Made by a program: the position numbers and the translations under genes
Notes under the pieces: generated by a model
Seen by the model: only the letters and a program-made list of their open reading frames with translations
What the model was told of the DNA's origin: nothing
The model's database searches: none
Part shown: positions 18,401 through 26,601 of the stretch, one piece after another
Position numbering within the stretch: position 1 is the stretch's first letter
Layout of the letters: each line of letters opens with the position of its first letter
From: Gloeocapsa sp. PCC 73106
GTDB lineage: Bacteria > Cyanobacteriota > Cyanobacteriia > Cyanobacteriales > Gloeocapsaceae
DNA: 54,632 nucleotides
NCBI RefSeq assembly: GCF_000332035.1
Contig: NZ_ALVY01000214.1
Span: 1-54,632, forward strand
Reading direction: 5' to 3'

Positions 18401-20188
18401 GTTGGTGTTACCCAACTCCAATCGTTGACCCACAGTAATCGACAAACCCTCACCTCGGGCGCGTCTTTCCCAGTAACCATCTAAACCGCTGTTATCGGGT
18501 CGGCTTTCGTTTTCATAAAGCAAGGTCAAAGAGTTGAGGTCGCCACTAATAATTCCGGTCCCGATTTTTTGGTTTAGACCGATCAACTGGGTGTATCTAG
18601 GTTTAGGACCGTAGCGATTATCAGCTCTATAGGTATCATCCACGTAGGGAGGTTGAGAGGAGCTGTTAAAAACTCGCCCTTCTTGAACCAAAGGTCTGTC
18701 TTTCCAAGCTGTATCTCTGATGTTACTGTTGTTTTCATCCGGTGGACTAGCAGCACTGCGACTTATGTTATCGTTGGTCGTCCATAAAGCTACTGGATCC
18801 AGGGAGAGATTAGCCGGAAGCGGGCTACCGTTGCGTACAGAGTCGATATGGTTACTACCACCCCCTCCATCATTCACCACAAACGTGTCTTGTGGTCCAC
18901 TTGCTCCGTGGGTATCCATCCTAAAACTTCCTGCATAGCTATTCGTTTTAAGAGATCCTCTAATCAACTGACCCAAAAACGGAGGCGTAGTTTCGTCTGA
19001 ATTCCCACCGATAGTTATTTCTGAATTCTGTCTAGCGTAGAGACAAGAATCAGAAGAACTGATTAAATAGGAGCTAAAGGTGTTGCTATCTCCAATAATT
19101 AGATTACCTTCGGTGTGAACCGCTCCGTTCCAGCGAAAATCGGGACCGGGGAATATTTCTAAATCGTTGCGGAACCAAGCGCCCCACTTGTTGCCTTTAT
19201 CTACTTCTCTGTCTTGCTGCATCTCTAGAGTAGATACGCTTCTTTGGGTTCCTTGGTCTTTGACCACTACAACGTATGTATGAAACGCTCTACGTACTGT
19301 AGCATTTGTGATTGTCTCCCAACCTTCATCGCTGTTAATCGATTCAATACAGCTAGTGTCATTGGGCTCGGTCATATTAATGGGACCGTTGCGTATGACT
19401 AGGTTGCGGGCTTTGCTGTCATCGGAGCTGTTCACCGTGACGTTGCTATTAGCACCGGCCCCTCTAACTCGAGTTAATAAAGCGTAGGCGACTCGCTCTA
19501 CTCCTGTATCGCCTTCTACCTCAAAAGTCCAAGCGTTATCGGGGCGACCGTCACCATCTATATCCAAACGGGTTTCATCACCGAGGGTGTAGGGATCGTC
19601 TATTTCAGCTGTACTATCATCTAAATCGTGGGGAGCGATCGTTTCGGGATCGTTAGGATCTGGATTGGGATCGCCGTTTAGTAACATATATTCAATTACA
19701 TCATCGCTAGGTAAGCCTCGAGGCCAACGGGGATCGCCATTAAACAGATACTCTATCTTCGATTTGGATCTGTCTATCGCTAGCGTGCCAGAATTGTATA
19801 CTATCTGTTCGTTTCGCTTGGCTCCTACCTCAGTGGTACGATTAACCGACTGCAGTAAAACTGCTGCAACTACCAAGGAGAAAACCACTAACAAGACTGA
19901 TACCATGGGTAAGAGAAAACCCGAGCGAGAAAAACGTCTCTGGGTAGATAACCACAGCTCTCCTCGTTTTCTCCACTGTTGTTTTAGGGCTCTCTGGCTC
20001 ATAGTTAGGAGTAATGTTATTACTCGCCAGGTAACTAATAATATTCTCAGCCAAATCGGGCGGGCTCTGGTACGACGCAGTTCCATCTCTAGCCAGTTTT
20101 TACTGCTACTAGTGAAGTTTTTAACTTGCCGTTGCAGCCTACTGAGGAAATCAGTTATTCCTACCCTGGCTGGTTTTCGCCTTGACAT
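15461..20188 (-). CDS. hpsA: Giant surface/secretion protein, HpsA-like
   Basis: This is the largest gene in the window (1575 residues from the ATG at 20188). I chose that start because GGAG stands 8 bases before it; an upstream in-frame codon at 20212 has no such site. Residues 1-90 are very basic with a hydrophobic patch at 46-62. Then SRSG/FLLPMVSVLL (90/91) and a membrane helix (91-113) resemble the N-terminus of PilX-type pilus proteins, except that +5 is Met, not Glu. The remainder is an extracellular-looking, Asn/Asp/Ser/Thr-rich region with no enzyme motif that I recognise. The three pseudopilin genes downstream support HpsA of the hormogonium polysaccharide system. A role in this organism is inferred. 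Confidence 0.7.
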   Translation of the reverse strand: MSRRKPARVGITDFLSRLQRQVKNFTSSSKNWLEMELRRTRARPIWLRILLVTWRVITLLLTMSQRALKQQWRKRGELWLSTQRRFSRSGFLLPMVSVLLVVFSLVVAAVLLQSVNRTTEVGAKRNEQIVYNSGTLAIDRSKSKIEYLFNGDPRWPRGLPSDDVIEYMLLNGDPNPDPNDPETIAPHDLDDSTAEIDDPYTLGDETRLDIDGDGRPDNAWTFEVEGDTGVERVAYALLTRVRGAGANSNVTVNSSDDSKARNLVIRNGPINMTEPNDTSCIESINSDEGWETITNATVRRAFHTYVVVVKDQGTQRSVSTLEMQQDREVDKGNKWGAWFRNDLEIFPGPDFRWNGAVHTEGNLIIGDSNTFSSYLISSSDSCLYARQNSEITIGGNSDETTPPFLGQLIRGSLKTNSYAGSFRMDTHGASGPQDTFVVNDGGGGSNHIDSVRNGSPLPANLSLDPVALWTTNDNISRSAASPPDENNSNIRDTAWKDRPLVQEGRVFNSSSQPPYVDDTYRADNRYGPKPRYTQLIGLNQKIGTGIISGDLNSLTLLYENESRPDNSGLDGYWERRARGEGLSITVGQRLELGNTNGWGGVNDPLYPPQQGVCTGTRCHEQRQWRTMRDNLAAVQSTVVYHNDRTGSENTPVPGRFPLACLASTAHPGTRTANDNNNLSGTGTITNANTFARTADNILITDFFTGNGTNGWEFNGPGNESDNFIFANRFESETPLRIALTNLAYFAGDPFGGFPARQDSNDGNNGNDVLPAAGPVVHPYPTMSMWGDFSDLRRAMERINGEGLDYRALSMSDQSTVQTAACTLGMLAYNVNNVTSYDYAANSAEIVQLAIALREPTTVTGSVPQYIQTRLDDTSLAYDPADIRPEDYIAALTATGTRRARRYDTSGNPTGPQNARTNAQLAAVARSIYWKEQLTRDRRFGFNDYISPNYVSGASVQNGWSDPTLPRLVRFNPEDNGYFGMTVSSTTAEDIRAIAQALTPGGVKFPALFYIFPRFDHNHNASTSTDTVNVVQPTSEPYIDDATDYVSRTNQGLTYRTVNPFDIILTPRERTAWQIPSSTSTTNRVNFIRDNTVTIAPAFLDKGMFNGREMMSVRTMDIDLDLLRNNSYANERWLPYSGIVYAFREDAVREDEIARPTAAGATFAGCDRAAEILSNNCRMNAVGATPQDPPVNDQNWVSSKPVDFYADPDRRPYGFRLRKGGDLRRVPAPPSQFNLRGLSFISDNPVYVFGDSQIGGDYVFNGHLNASSGGRIEEFTQLLSDTWGNFYSRSTINENFAREGDSWRPAEVIADAITIVSNNFVDGSMAEGIRRADVGNLSSYRTLNAPSGTGTISWLREDGSVSSAANYPIPIRISRNGVPQVCTTPGGAYVADNTNFNGCIRGRNQIREYNGSYIPFTDGKPRIGAQTNTRVNFSVVSGIVPSRAGNSYGGLHNFPRFIEDWSNRNLYISGALVQLNFSTSATAPFDHDSWEPTGANANPGSEPINYYGAPNRRWGYDVGLQYSPAGPVAARFNSPSGTRSEFYREPPVDDPYMCILRESSIPGGGSAEIDPDLSNC

Positions 20189-20265
20189 ATTTTTATCTCC
20201 GGCACAACTCAATAATACTGGATTCTAGTTCTGTGATAACAATTTTATGGAAATTCAACAAGAGC

Positions 20266-20314
20266 AAAATTACTGACCATCCCAATTGTTTCCGGGAAAG
20301 CGTCAGTAATTTTT
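20266..20314 (-). terminator. Stem-loop terminator after rpmB
   Basis: AAAATTACTGAC (20266-20277) pairs with GTCAGTAATTTTT (20302-20314) across a loop of about 24 bases. On the minus strand it follows the rpmB stop by 20 bases and ends in AATTTTG. It may also limit read-through on the other strand, because that side ends in TTTTT. Confidence 0.6.
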
Positions 20315-20333
20315 CCAGGTCGCTTGTATCATT

Positions 20334-20570
20334 TTAGTATTGACTTAGATTAATTCCTGCTTCTTTCGCCATTGCTTGTAAACCTCTATGATTTAAGGTT
20401 TTAATCGCTTTGGTAGAAAGACGTAGTCTCACCCAGCGTCCGCCTTCGGTCCACCATACTCTCTTCCACTGTAAATTAGCGTGTTGCAGTCTTTTGGTAC
20501 GACGGTGAGAATGAGAAATAGAAAAAGCATTATTGGCCTTTTTTCCGGTAAGATCACATTTACGACCCAT
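20334..20570 (-). CDS. rpmB: 50S ribosomal protein L28
   Basis: L28 is a small component of the large ribosomal subunit. The 78 residues match the family throughout: [12 protein letters not shown] at the start, SHRRTKR in the middle, and a C-terminal [16 protein letters not shown] block. The length is typical for cyanobacteria. It is divergent from the ABC ATPase gene at 20633, sharing a gap of 62 bases. Confidence 0.97.
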   Translation of the reverse strand: MGRKCDLTGKKANNAFSISHSHRRTKRLQHANLQWKRVWWTEGGRWVRLRLSTKAIKTLNHRGLQAMAKEAGINLSQY

Positions 20571-20632
20571 AGTAATAAAACCTTTGAATTGTTAATTTTA
20601 GGTACAACTTTCCCATTATACAACAATTGCCT

Positions 20633-21580
20633 ATGAATAACGAAGCTGTTACTGTAGTCGAAACTTGGAATTTAGGAAAAACCTACCGTACAGGATTCTG
20701 GTTGAATCAAAAAGTAGTCTCGTTGCAGGATTGTTCTCTGAGGGTTGATCAGGGGGAAACCTTTGGCTTGTTGGGACCCAATGGCGCGGGTAAAACAACG
20801 CTGTTAAAAACTCTCCTGGGTATCATTCGTCCTACTTCTGGTAGAGGGGTGTTACTCGGTCGTCCCCTGGGCGATCGCCTCATCAAACAAAGAGTGGGCT
20901 ATCTACCAGAAAACGCTTACTACTATGACTACTTGACTGGATGGGAATTTTTAAGCTTTGTCGCAGGATTGTTTAAAATTCCCCCAAAAGAGACTAAAAA
21001 ACGAATTATCAGATTATTAGATGTGGTGGGATTAGCTGAAGCTACAGCTAAAAAGAAGCAACTACGTCAATACTCTAAGGGTATGGTACAAAGAATCGGA
21101 ATGGCTCAAGCTTTAATCAACGATCCAGAAGTGGTATTTCTCGATGAACCTATGTCGGGATTGGATCCTATGGGACGTTATCAAGTCAGACAAATCATTT
21201 TAAACCTCAAAGCTCAGGGTAAGACGATCTTTTTTAATTCCCATATTCTGGCTGATGTAGAAAAGATATGCGATCGCATTGCCATTCTTGCCCAAGGTAA
21301 CTTAATCTGTAGTGGTTCATTAGATGAACTGTTGGGTTCTCCCGATCACTATCAAGTCATAGTTAAAGGGGGAACCGAAGCAGAATTGTCCCCATGGTTA
21401 GATTATCTCAATTTAGAGAACCAATCCTGGCACGGTCAACTAACTAAACCACCGGGGGCTTTTATCCACTATCTCGAGAGTATCAACGCTCAACTAATTG
21501 ACCTGAAATTAGCTCGCCGCTCTTTAGAAGACTTTTTCTTGCAACAGTTAGAAGCAAGAGGTATTTATAAATCCTCTTAA
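20633..21580 (+). CDS. ABC transporter ATP-binding protein (CcmA/NatA-like)
   Basis: This is the ATPase subunit of a probable ABC-2 type exporter. Walker A is GPNGAGKTT (near residue 48), the signature is YSKGMVQRIG, Walker B is VVFLDEP followed by MSGLDP, and the switch His is in FNSHIL. After residue 225 comes the C-terminal extension usual in this subfamily. I use the ATG at 20633, not the TTG two codons upstream. No permease gene is adjacent; the next gene (msrA) is convergent and overlaps its end by 4 bases. The transported substrate cannot be told. Confidence 0.9.
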   Translation: MNNEAVTVVETWNLGKTYRTGFWLNQKVVSLQDCSLRVDQGETFGLLGPNGAGKTTLLKTLLGIIRPTSGRGVLLGRPLGDRLIKQRVGYLPENAYYYDYLTGWEFLSFVAGLFKIPPKETKKRIIRLLDVVGLAEATAKKKQLRQYSKGMVQRIGMAQALINDPEVVFLDEPMSGLDPMGRYQVRQIILNLKAQGKTIFFNSHILADVEKICDRIAILAQGNLICSGSLDELLGSPDHYQVIVKGGTEAELSPWLDYLNLENQSWHGQLTKPPGAFIHYLESINAQLIDLKLARRSLEDFFLQQLEARGIYKSS

Positions 21581-22113
21581 GCTAACATTTTTTCAGGAAA
21601 ATACTTTTTGAGCTTAGAAAGTTTAGGAGGAATAGTAAATAAACAGTAGGGTTGATAGGGATTGTTGTTGAAATAATTTTGGTGATAATCTTCTGCGGGG
21701 TAATAGTCCGTGAGTTGGGTAATTTCCGTGACGATCGCCCCTGAAAAGGTTTGATTAGCTTCCAGATTTTGGATTACAGCTTGAGCTGCTTCTTTTTGCT
21801 CTGGGGAATTCCAGAGAATAATCGAGCGATATTGGGTCCCCACGTCGTTACCCTGTTTATTGAGGGTGGTGGGATCATGACTGACGACGAAGAATATCTC
21901 TAAAATTTCCTGGAGAGAGATTTTCTCGGTATCAAAGGTTATTGTTACTACCTCTGCGTGTCCTGTTTTACCCGCACATACAGCTTGGTAGGTCGGATTT
22001 TTGGTGTTACCTCCTGCGTAACCCGACTCTACCTTAGTGACGCCTTGAACACTTTGGAATACTGATTCAACGCACCAAAAACAACCACCGCCCAATACTA
22101 TTGTTTCCAACAT
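21577..22113 (-). CDS. msrA: Peptide methionine sulfoxide reductase A
   Basis: MsrA reduces S-methionine sulfoxide in proteins. The active-site GCFWC motif is at residues 10-14, in the context GGGCFWCVESVF, and VSHDPTTLNKQGNDVGTQYRS is the conserved middle block (split here as VSHDPTTLNKQGND, then VGTQYRS). The C-terminal YHQNYF is also typical. The length of 178 residues fits the enzyme. It starts 8 bases after the SDR gene's stop on the same strand, so the two may be co-transcribed. Confidence 0.96.
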   Translation of the reverse strand: MLETIVLGGGCFWCVESVFQSVQGVTKVESGYAGGNTKNPTYQAVCAGKTGHAEVVTITFDTEKISLQEILEIFFVVSHDPTTLNKQGNDVGTQYRSIILWNSPEQKEAAQAVIQNLEANQTFSGAIVTEITQLTDYYPAEDYHQNYFNNNPYQPYCLFTIPPKLSKLKKYFPEKMLA

Positions 22114-22121
22114 AATTTTTT

Positions 22122-22895
22122 CTAATTCTTAAATTGCTTTTCTACTAAATTAACTACGGTCTCTCTCGGTAAAAAACGAGGTAAATTAACTACAACTTGA
22201 TTACCTAAACCTCCTGTCACGATAGTGGGTTCAGCTTTGTTAAGAGCTTCTAGAGTCTTTTCTACGACCTCCTTAGCGGGAATGTGAGAGGGATTTCTCT
22301 TGCGCACTTTAGGAAAGTCTGCAGCTTCACTGAAGTTAGATTCTGTTGGTCCGGGACACACTACAAGAATTTTAACACCAGTTTCTCGGTTTTCCGCCCA
22401 CAAAGATTCACTAAAACTCAAGACAAAAGCTTTAGTCGCTGCGTAGATAGACATATAGGGTATGGGGAGAAAAGCCGACATAGAGGATACGTTGACGATC
22501 GCTCCCTGTTGACGTGATTGCATCTGTCCCAAAAATAGATGAGTTAACTCTACTAAAGCGCTAACATTGAGTTGAATCATCTGTAATTGTTTCTGTAAAT
22601 CCCTACTAGCAAAGGCGCCGTAGTCACCAAAGCCCGCATTATTAATCAGTAAATCTATCTCTATCTCGAGATCTTGAACGCGATCGTAGAGATTTTGACA
22701 AGCTCCCTGTAAAATCAAGTCTTGGGAAATAACTTCTACGCGTATCTTATGCTGCTCTTGTAACTCATCTGCTAGGGTGCGTAGCTTGTCTTGGGAGCGA
22801 GCTACTAAGACTAGATTGGTTTGACGCGTTGCCAATTCTTGAGCGAAAGCTTTGCCAATACCTTCGGAAGCTCCCGTGATTAAGGCGGTTTTCAT
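22122..22895 (-). CDS. Short-chain dehydrogenase/reductase
   Basis: This is a classical SDR oxidoreductase of 257 residues using NAD(P)H. The cofactor motif TGASEGIG is near residue 7, NNAG near 88, and the catalytic Ser (VNVSSMSA) is followed by YAATK, completing the Ser-Tyr-Lys set. An Arg following the second strand (LVARS) suggests NADPH. I use the ATG at 22895 (MKTALITG) because the first strand begins there; a frame start at 22907 adds four residues. The substrate is unknown. msrA follows 8 bases later. Confidence 0.9.
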   Translation of the reverse strand: MKTALITGASEGIGKAFAQELATRQTNLVLVARSQDKLRTLADELQEQHKIRVEVISQDLILQGACQNLYDRVQDLEIEIDLLINNAGFGDYGAFASRDLQKQLQMIQLNVSALVELTHLFLGQMQSRQQGAIVNVSSMSAFLPIPYMSIYAATKAFVLSFSESLWAENRETGVKILVVCPGPTESNFSEAADFPKVRKRNPSHIPAKEVVEKTLEALNKAEPTIVTGGLGNQVVVNLPRFLPRETVVNLVEKQFKN

Positions 22896-23081
22896 GTAAG
22901 CCAACAAACTTTACTTTTAGTAACGAATTATAACAAAGAATTAAGCTGAGATTCAAAAAACTGCCTAACACCTCCCAGGGAGCTCTATTTTAGCTGTACC
23001 GCTATATGTAACTATACGCCTAGCTTAAAAGCGCGTTGTGGGGTAATCAAAAAAAAGTTAAAATCAAAAAAAAAGTCAAAA

Positions 23082-23324
23082 ATGAGAATAATACTACATA
23101 CTAGAGCAATAATAAATAATGGGCAATTGAAAGCTACTATTCCTTCAGAAATTAAGGATGGTGAAATAGATGTTATTTTAATTTCCCAAGATGAAGGGGA
23201 TGACTTTGAAACTATGAGACAAATGGCTAAAGATCAAGGCTATGACAGCAGAGAAAAAATATTGGAACTTATTCACAAAGTCAAATTGGAAATGCTTCAA
23301 GAGAAAGAAAGAGTGAATGAATAA
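23082..23324 (+). CDS. Probable antitoxin of a PIN-toxin pair
   Basis: This is an 80-residue protein. The first 40 residues look like a short beta-rich domain (IILHTRAIINNGQLKATIP), and the second half is a charged helix that could bind the toxin. Its stop codon is directly followed by the ATG of the PIN-domain gene at 23325, with no gap. That arrangement, with a small upstream partner, is standard for VapBC-like modules. I cannot place it in a named antitoxin family. Confidence 0.6.
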   Translation: MRIILHTRAIINNGQLKATIPSEIKDGEIDVILISQDEGDDFETMRQMAKDQGYDSREKILELIHKVKLEMLQEKERVNE

Positions 23325-23801
23325 ATGTCAAAGTTAAATTTCAAGCGTTTATGTCTTGATACAAACGTTTACATTATCGGAATTCAAGATATTGGTTCAC
23401 AAGAAGCAAGAATTCTTAAAGCTATTGGCTATTATGGTGAGAAAGATAGAGAAATCAACCCAGAAATCATCCTATCACCAGAACTAATAGACCAGATACG
23501 ACGGGTTGGAAAATATTTATGGGGTAAAGATAAAGCCGGTTTTGCCCTTGGGTTAGTTTGGATGAGACTCAATATTCACTATATAACTCCTGATGAAGAT
23601 TGGCGTAAACTATCAAAAAAAATTAATCAGTCAAGAGAAATACCTACAGAAGATATAGAAATATTCTTAACCGCTAAATTTGGGTTGGCTGACTGTTTTG
23701 TATCTGCTAATCGAAAACTGTTAACGGCGATCGCCGAGTTTGAATGTTTGACTCCAGAGATGTTTGTTAGTAAATATTTAACTAAAAATGTTTCAGAGTA
23801 G
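23325..23801 (+). CDS. PIN-domain toxin (VapC-like)
   Basis: This is a probable ribonuclease of 158 residues. The first acidic residue of the PIN site is in LCLDTNVYI (near residue 12). Further acidic residues are E66-type in the LSPELI region, and later D and N in [14 protein letters not shown]. It is immediately downstream of its presumed antitoxin. The end is unusual: the last two sense codons and the stop (tca gag tag) lie inside a 151-base segment that duplicates the 3' end of proS in antisense. The present C-terminus may therefore differ from the ancestral one. Confidence 0.72.
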   Translation: MSKLNFKRLCLDTNVYIIGIQDIGSQEARILKAIGYYGEKDREINPEIILSPELIDQIRRVGKYLWGKDKAGFALGLVWMRLNIHYITPDEDWRKLSKKINQSREIPTEDIEIFLTAKFGLADCFVSANRKLLTAIAEFECLTPEMFVSKYLTKNVSE

Positions 23802-23940
23802 AAACTAATTCCGAGACAGGAATAAGCTGGGATTTTTTAGTAGCGCGTTCAACGAGTTCGACTTTACCCTCACTGAGCGATCGCCCGGTGACAATACGAT
23901 AGGGAATACCAATTAAATCGGCGTCTTTAAACTTGACACC
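23790..23940 (-). pseudogene. Duplicated 3' fragment of proS
   Basis: These 151 bases match 24077-24227, the 3' end of proS, with about 4 differences. Read on the minus strand they encode a copy of the last 50 or so residues of prolyl-tRNA synthetase (from [11 protein letters not shown] to LVSTLKHF and a stop). The phrase GACTCCAGAGATGTTT also occurs before both copies (near 23751 and 24021), so the duplicated unit probably included the toxin's 3' end as well. The 80 bases between the copies match neither gene. Confidence 0.85.
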
Positions 23941-24055
23941 GAGGTATCGACAAATATTTCTAACATCTTGATTATTATTCAGATAAAGACTGTCCTAAAT
24001 AAAGATCATGATTTTCCTTTGTGACTCCAGAGATGTTTTTCAGGAGTTTATAATA

Positions 24056-25837
24056 TTACAAACTACTTTTAAAATGTGTCAGAGTAGAAACTAATTCCGA
24101 GACAGGAATAAGATGAGATTTTTTAGTAGCGCGTTCAACGAGTTCGACTTTACCTTCACTGAGCGATCGCCCGGTAACAATACGATAGGGAATACCAATT
24201 AAATCGGCGTCTTTAAACTTGACACCCGCTCTTTCGTCGCGATCGTCTAAAATAGTCTCTATTCCAGCTTGATTTAACTCCCGATAGAGTTGTTCTGCGG
24301 TAGTAACCTGTTGGGAATCTCCCGTGTTGGGAATAATCACGATCGCCTGATAGGGAGCGATATTTATAGGCCAAATAATGCCATCTTCATCATAATATTG
24401 TTCTACTGCGGCTTGAGCTAGACGTGATACCCCGATACCATAACATCCCATCACCAGAGGTACTTCTTCTCCTTGTTCGTTGGTATAAGTAGCACCCATA
24501 GCTTGAGAATATTTAGTCCCTAACTGAAAAATATGTCCTACTTCTATACCTCTAGCGCTGAGTAAAACTTCAGTTGAATCTGTACTCAGTAAATCTCCAG
24601 CTTGTGCTTTTCTGAGATTTACCACTTTTTCCGGTAGGGTAAATTCTCGACCCCAATTAGCCCCCACCACATGATAACCACTTTCATTAGCTCCCGTGAC
24701 AAAGTTTTGCAGATTGACTGCGGTTTCATCGACAAAATTAATCAGATTAACACTAAGATTATCTTTAGGTAAATTGGGCGCCAGATAGCCCCAAGGAAGT
24801 GGTTTAGTCGTTAATTTAGCCGTAGTTTCTAGCGAGGCTACCTTGAGAGAGAGAAGGGTTTGAGATTGATATTGAGGTGCTAATTTAGTCAGTTCGTTTT
24901 GTAACTTAACTTCATTGATTTCTTGATCGCCACGAATACTCACCAAAACTAATACCACAGTACCCCCATCATAGATTCCTTCGTAGAGGATATTTTTGAC
25001 CACACAGGTAGGAGAACAAGCAAAATAATCACAGAGTTTGGCGATCGTCTCGGTATGGGGACTTTCTCTTTTAGCGTAGCTAGTAAAGGGTGAAATTTCA
25101 GCTTGAGGGGGGATAGAGATAGCTTTTTCTACGTTAGCGGCGTACTTACCATCATCGGTATAGAGTATTTCATCTTCTCCCGCGTCAGCAATGATCATAA
25201 ATTCTTGGGAACCCGAACCCCCGATCGCCCCTGAATCGGCTTCTACTGCGCGAAATTCTAAACCACAACGGGTAAAGATTTGACGATAGGCGTGATCCAT
25301 ATCCTGATAGGTTTGTAGCAAACTAGCCTGATCGCTGTGAAAAGAGTAACCGTCTTTCATAATAAATTCTCGACCTCGCATCAAACCGAAACGAGGACGA
25401 ATTTCATCTCTAAATTTAGTCTGGATCTGATATAGATGTACAGGAAGTTGTCGGTAAGAACGGATCGTATCTTTGGCGATCGCGGTAATTACTTCTTCGT
25501 GGGTTGGACCTAATCCCAATTCTCGCTCTTGTCTATCATTTAAACTGAACATAATCCCTTCAGCTTTGGTATAGGTATCCCACCGTCCCGATTGCCGCCA
25601 TAGTTCCGAGGGTTGTAACTGGGGTAATAAGCATTCCCAAGCGCCGGTCGCATTCATCTCTTCTCGAACAATTTGGGCTATTTTTTGCAATACTCGCCAC
25701 ATTAGGGGCAAATAGGCGTAGATTCCACTCCCGATCCGCCGAATATAGCCAGCGCGCAATAATAATTTATGACTTTTTATTTCTGCTTCTGCAGGATCTT
25801 CGCGCAGTGTCACGAACAGCATTTGAGATAGTCGCAT
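24056..25837 (-). CDS. proS: Prolyl-tRNA synthetase
   Basis: This class II aminoacyl-tRNA synthetase charges tRNA-Pro. It is of bacterial type (593 residues). Motif 2 and 3 regions are seen around [17 protein letters not shown] and [10 protein letters not shown]. The YbaK-like editing insertion lies between about residues 225 and 390, and an anticodon-binding domain follows (about 465-570). The start MRLSQMLF is typical. It sits between two PIN-toxin modules. The 3' end is duplicated nearby (23790-23940), but this copy is complete. Confidence 0.97.
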   Translation of the reverse strand: MRLSQMLFVTLREDPAEAEIKSHKLLLRAGYIRRIGSGIYAYLPLMWRVLQKIAQIVREEMNATGAWECLLPQLQPSELWRQSGRWDTYTKAEGIMFSLNDRQERELGLGPTHEEVITAIAKDTIRSYRQLPVHLYQIQTKFRDEIRPRFGLMRGREFIMKDGYSFHSDQASLLQTYQDMDHAYRQIFTRCGLEFRAVEADSGAIGGSGSQEFMIIADAGEDEILYTDDGKYAANVEKAISIPPQAEISPFTSYAKRESPHTETIAKLCDYFACSPTCVVKNILYEGIYDGGTVVLVLVSIRGDQEINEVKLQNELTKLAPQYQSQTLLSLKVASLETTAKLTTKPLPWGYLAPNLPKDNLSVNLINFVDETAVNLQNFVTGANESGYHVVGANWGREFTLPEKVVNLRKAQAGDLLSTDSTEVLLSARGIEVGHIFQLGTKYSQAMGATYTNEQGEEVPLVMGCYGIGVSRLAQAAVEQYYDEDGIIWPINIAPYQAIVIIPNTGDSQQVTTAEQLYRELNQAGIETILDDRDERAGVKFKDADLIGIPYRIVTGRSLSEGKVELVERATKKSHLIPVSELVSTLTHFKSSL

Positions 25838-25898
25838 TCTAAAATCTACCTAAATTGACTAAAAAATAATTATATGGGCTTTTTCACTTTTTAGTTCA

Positions 25899-26309
25899 TT
25901 ATGGTAAAGTTTCAAATCCAGCTTGAAGAAAGTGATTATCTAAGGTTAACGCTGTCACAATTTTTCGTTCCTTCATGAGGATAAATGATAAACAATCAGT
26001 GAGTGAATAAGATTTATCTTGGTGTTTTTGAAAATATTCCCATCCCTGATTAAATAGATTTTTTCCAATCTCGACCAAATCTATATCGTTACTTTCCAAT
26101 AGACGATTACCAACTTCAACTGCTTTATAATGAAAGTTTCTACTATTTAAAAAGGTAACAACTTCGTCAAATATATATGTTGTTGTCACTAAAAAAGGTT
26201 TAGTTTTTGCTAAATCAGCCCAATTTTTTAATACTTGTTGATGAACACCCTCATTTCTTATTTCCAGAGCCAAAATGTAGCTAGTATCCAAGAAGTAGAT
26301 GTTCTTCAT
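25899..26309 (-). CDS. PIN-domain toxin (VapC-like)
   Basis: This is a 136-residue PIN-domain protein, probably a ribonuclease toxin. The acidic residues of the active site are visible: Asp in YFLDTSYILA (near residue 8), Glu in YIFDEVVTF (near 49), Asp in SLTDCLSF (near 104) and Asp in ALTLDNHF (near 123). It overlaps the upstream antitoxin gene by 4 bases, which implies translational coupling. It lies 61 bases upstream of proS on the same strand. Confidence 0.85.
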   Translation of the reverse strand: MKNIYFLDTSYILALEIRNEGVHQQVLKNWADLAKTKPFLVTTTYIFDEVVTFLNSRNFHYKAVEVGNRLLESNDIDLVEIGKNLFNQGWEYFQKHQDKSYSLTDCLSFILMKERKIVTALTLDNHFLQAGFETLP

Positions 26310-26515
26310 TGTTTATATAAATAAAAATCATGGTTGATTGCACCATCTTTAAGGTCACATTCGACAGGATTTCTACCTAAATCCCAGATAGAAGATTTTT
26401 TTTTAATGCTAGTAATAATGATTTTTTCATGTTCTTGAGTAATCTCAAATTCTTGATTTTCTCCTAACAGTTCTTTCGGTATTAATAAGCCTTGTTCTGT
26501 TGCTATTAATTTCAT
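26306..26515 (-). CDS. Probable VapB-like antitoxin
   Basis: This encodes 69 residues. The N-terminal half (MKLIATEQGLLIPKELLG) looks like an AbrB/SpoVT-type swapped-hairpin DNA-binding domain, as in many antitoxins. The C-terminal part (from about 40) is polar and could wrap the toxin. It overlaps the PIN toxin gene by 4 bases. The module probably represses its own promoter, which would lie in the AT-rich 26516-26601 gap shared with a divergent gene. Confidence 0.72.
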   Translation of the reverse strand: MKLIATEQGLLIPKELLGENQEFEITQEHEKIIITSIKKKSSIWDLGRNPVECDLKDGAINHDFYLYKQ

Positions 26516-26601
26516 TTTTGCCTCAATTTAAGGGAGCTTACTTCAATTATAATATAGCAATCAGGAATAGCCTTGCTTGTAGCTCTAAGTAAACATGACA
26601 T

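Noticed and set aside
15637..19000. Several plus- and minus-strand frames of 60-190 codons inside the hpsA-like gene
   Set aside because: They lie wholly in other frames of one long, well-supported gene and are shadows.
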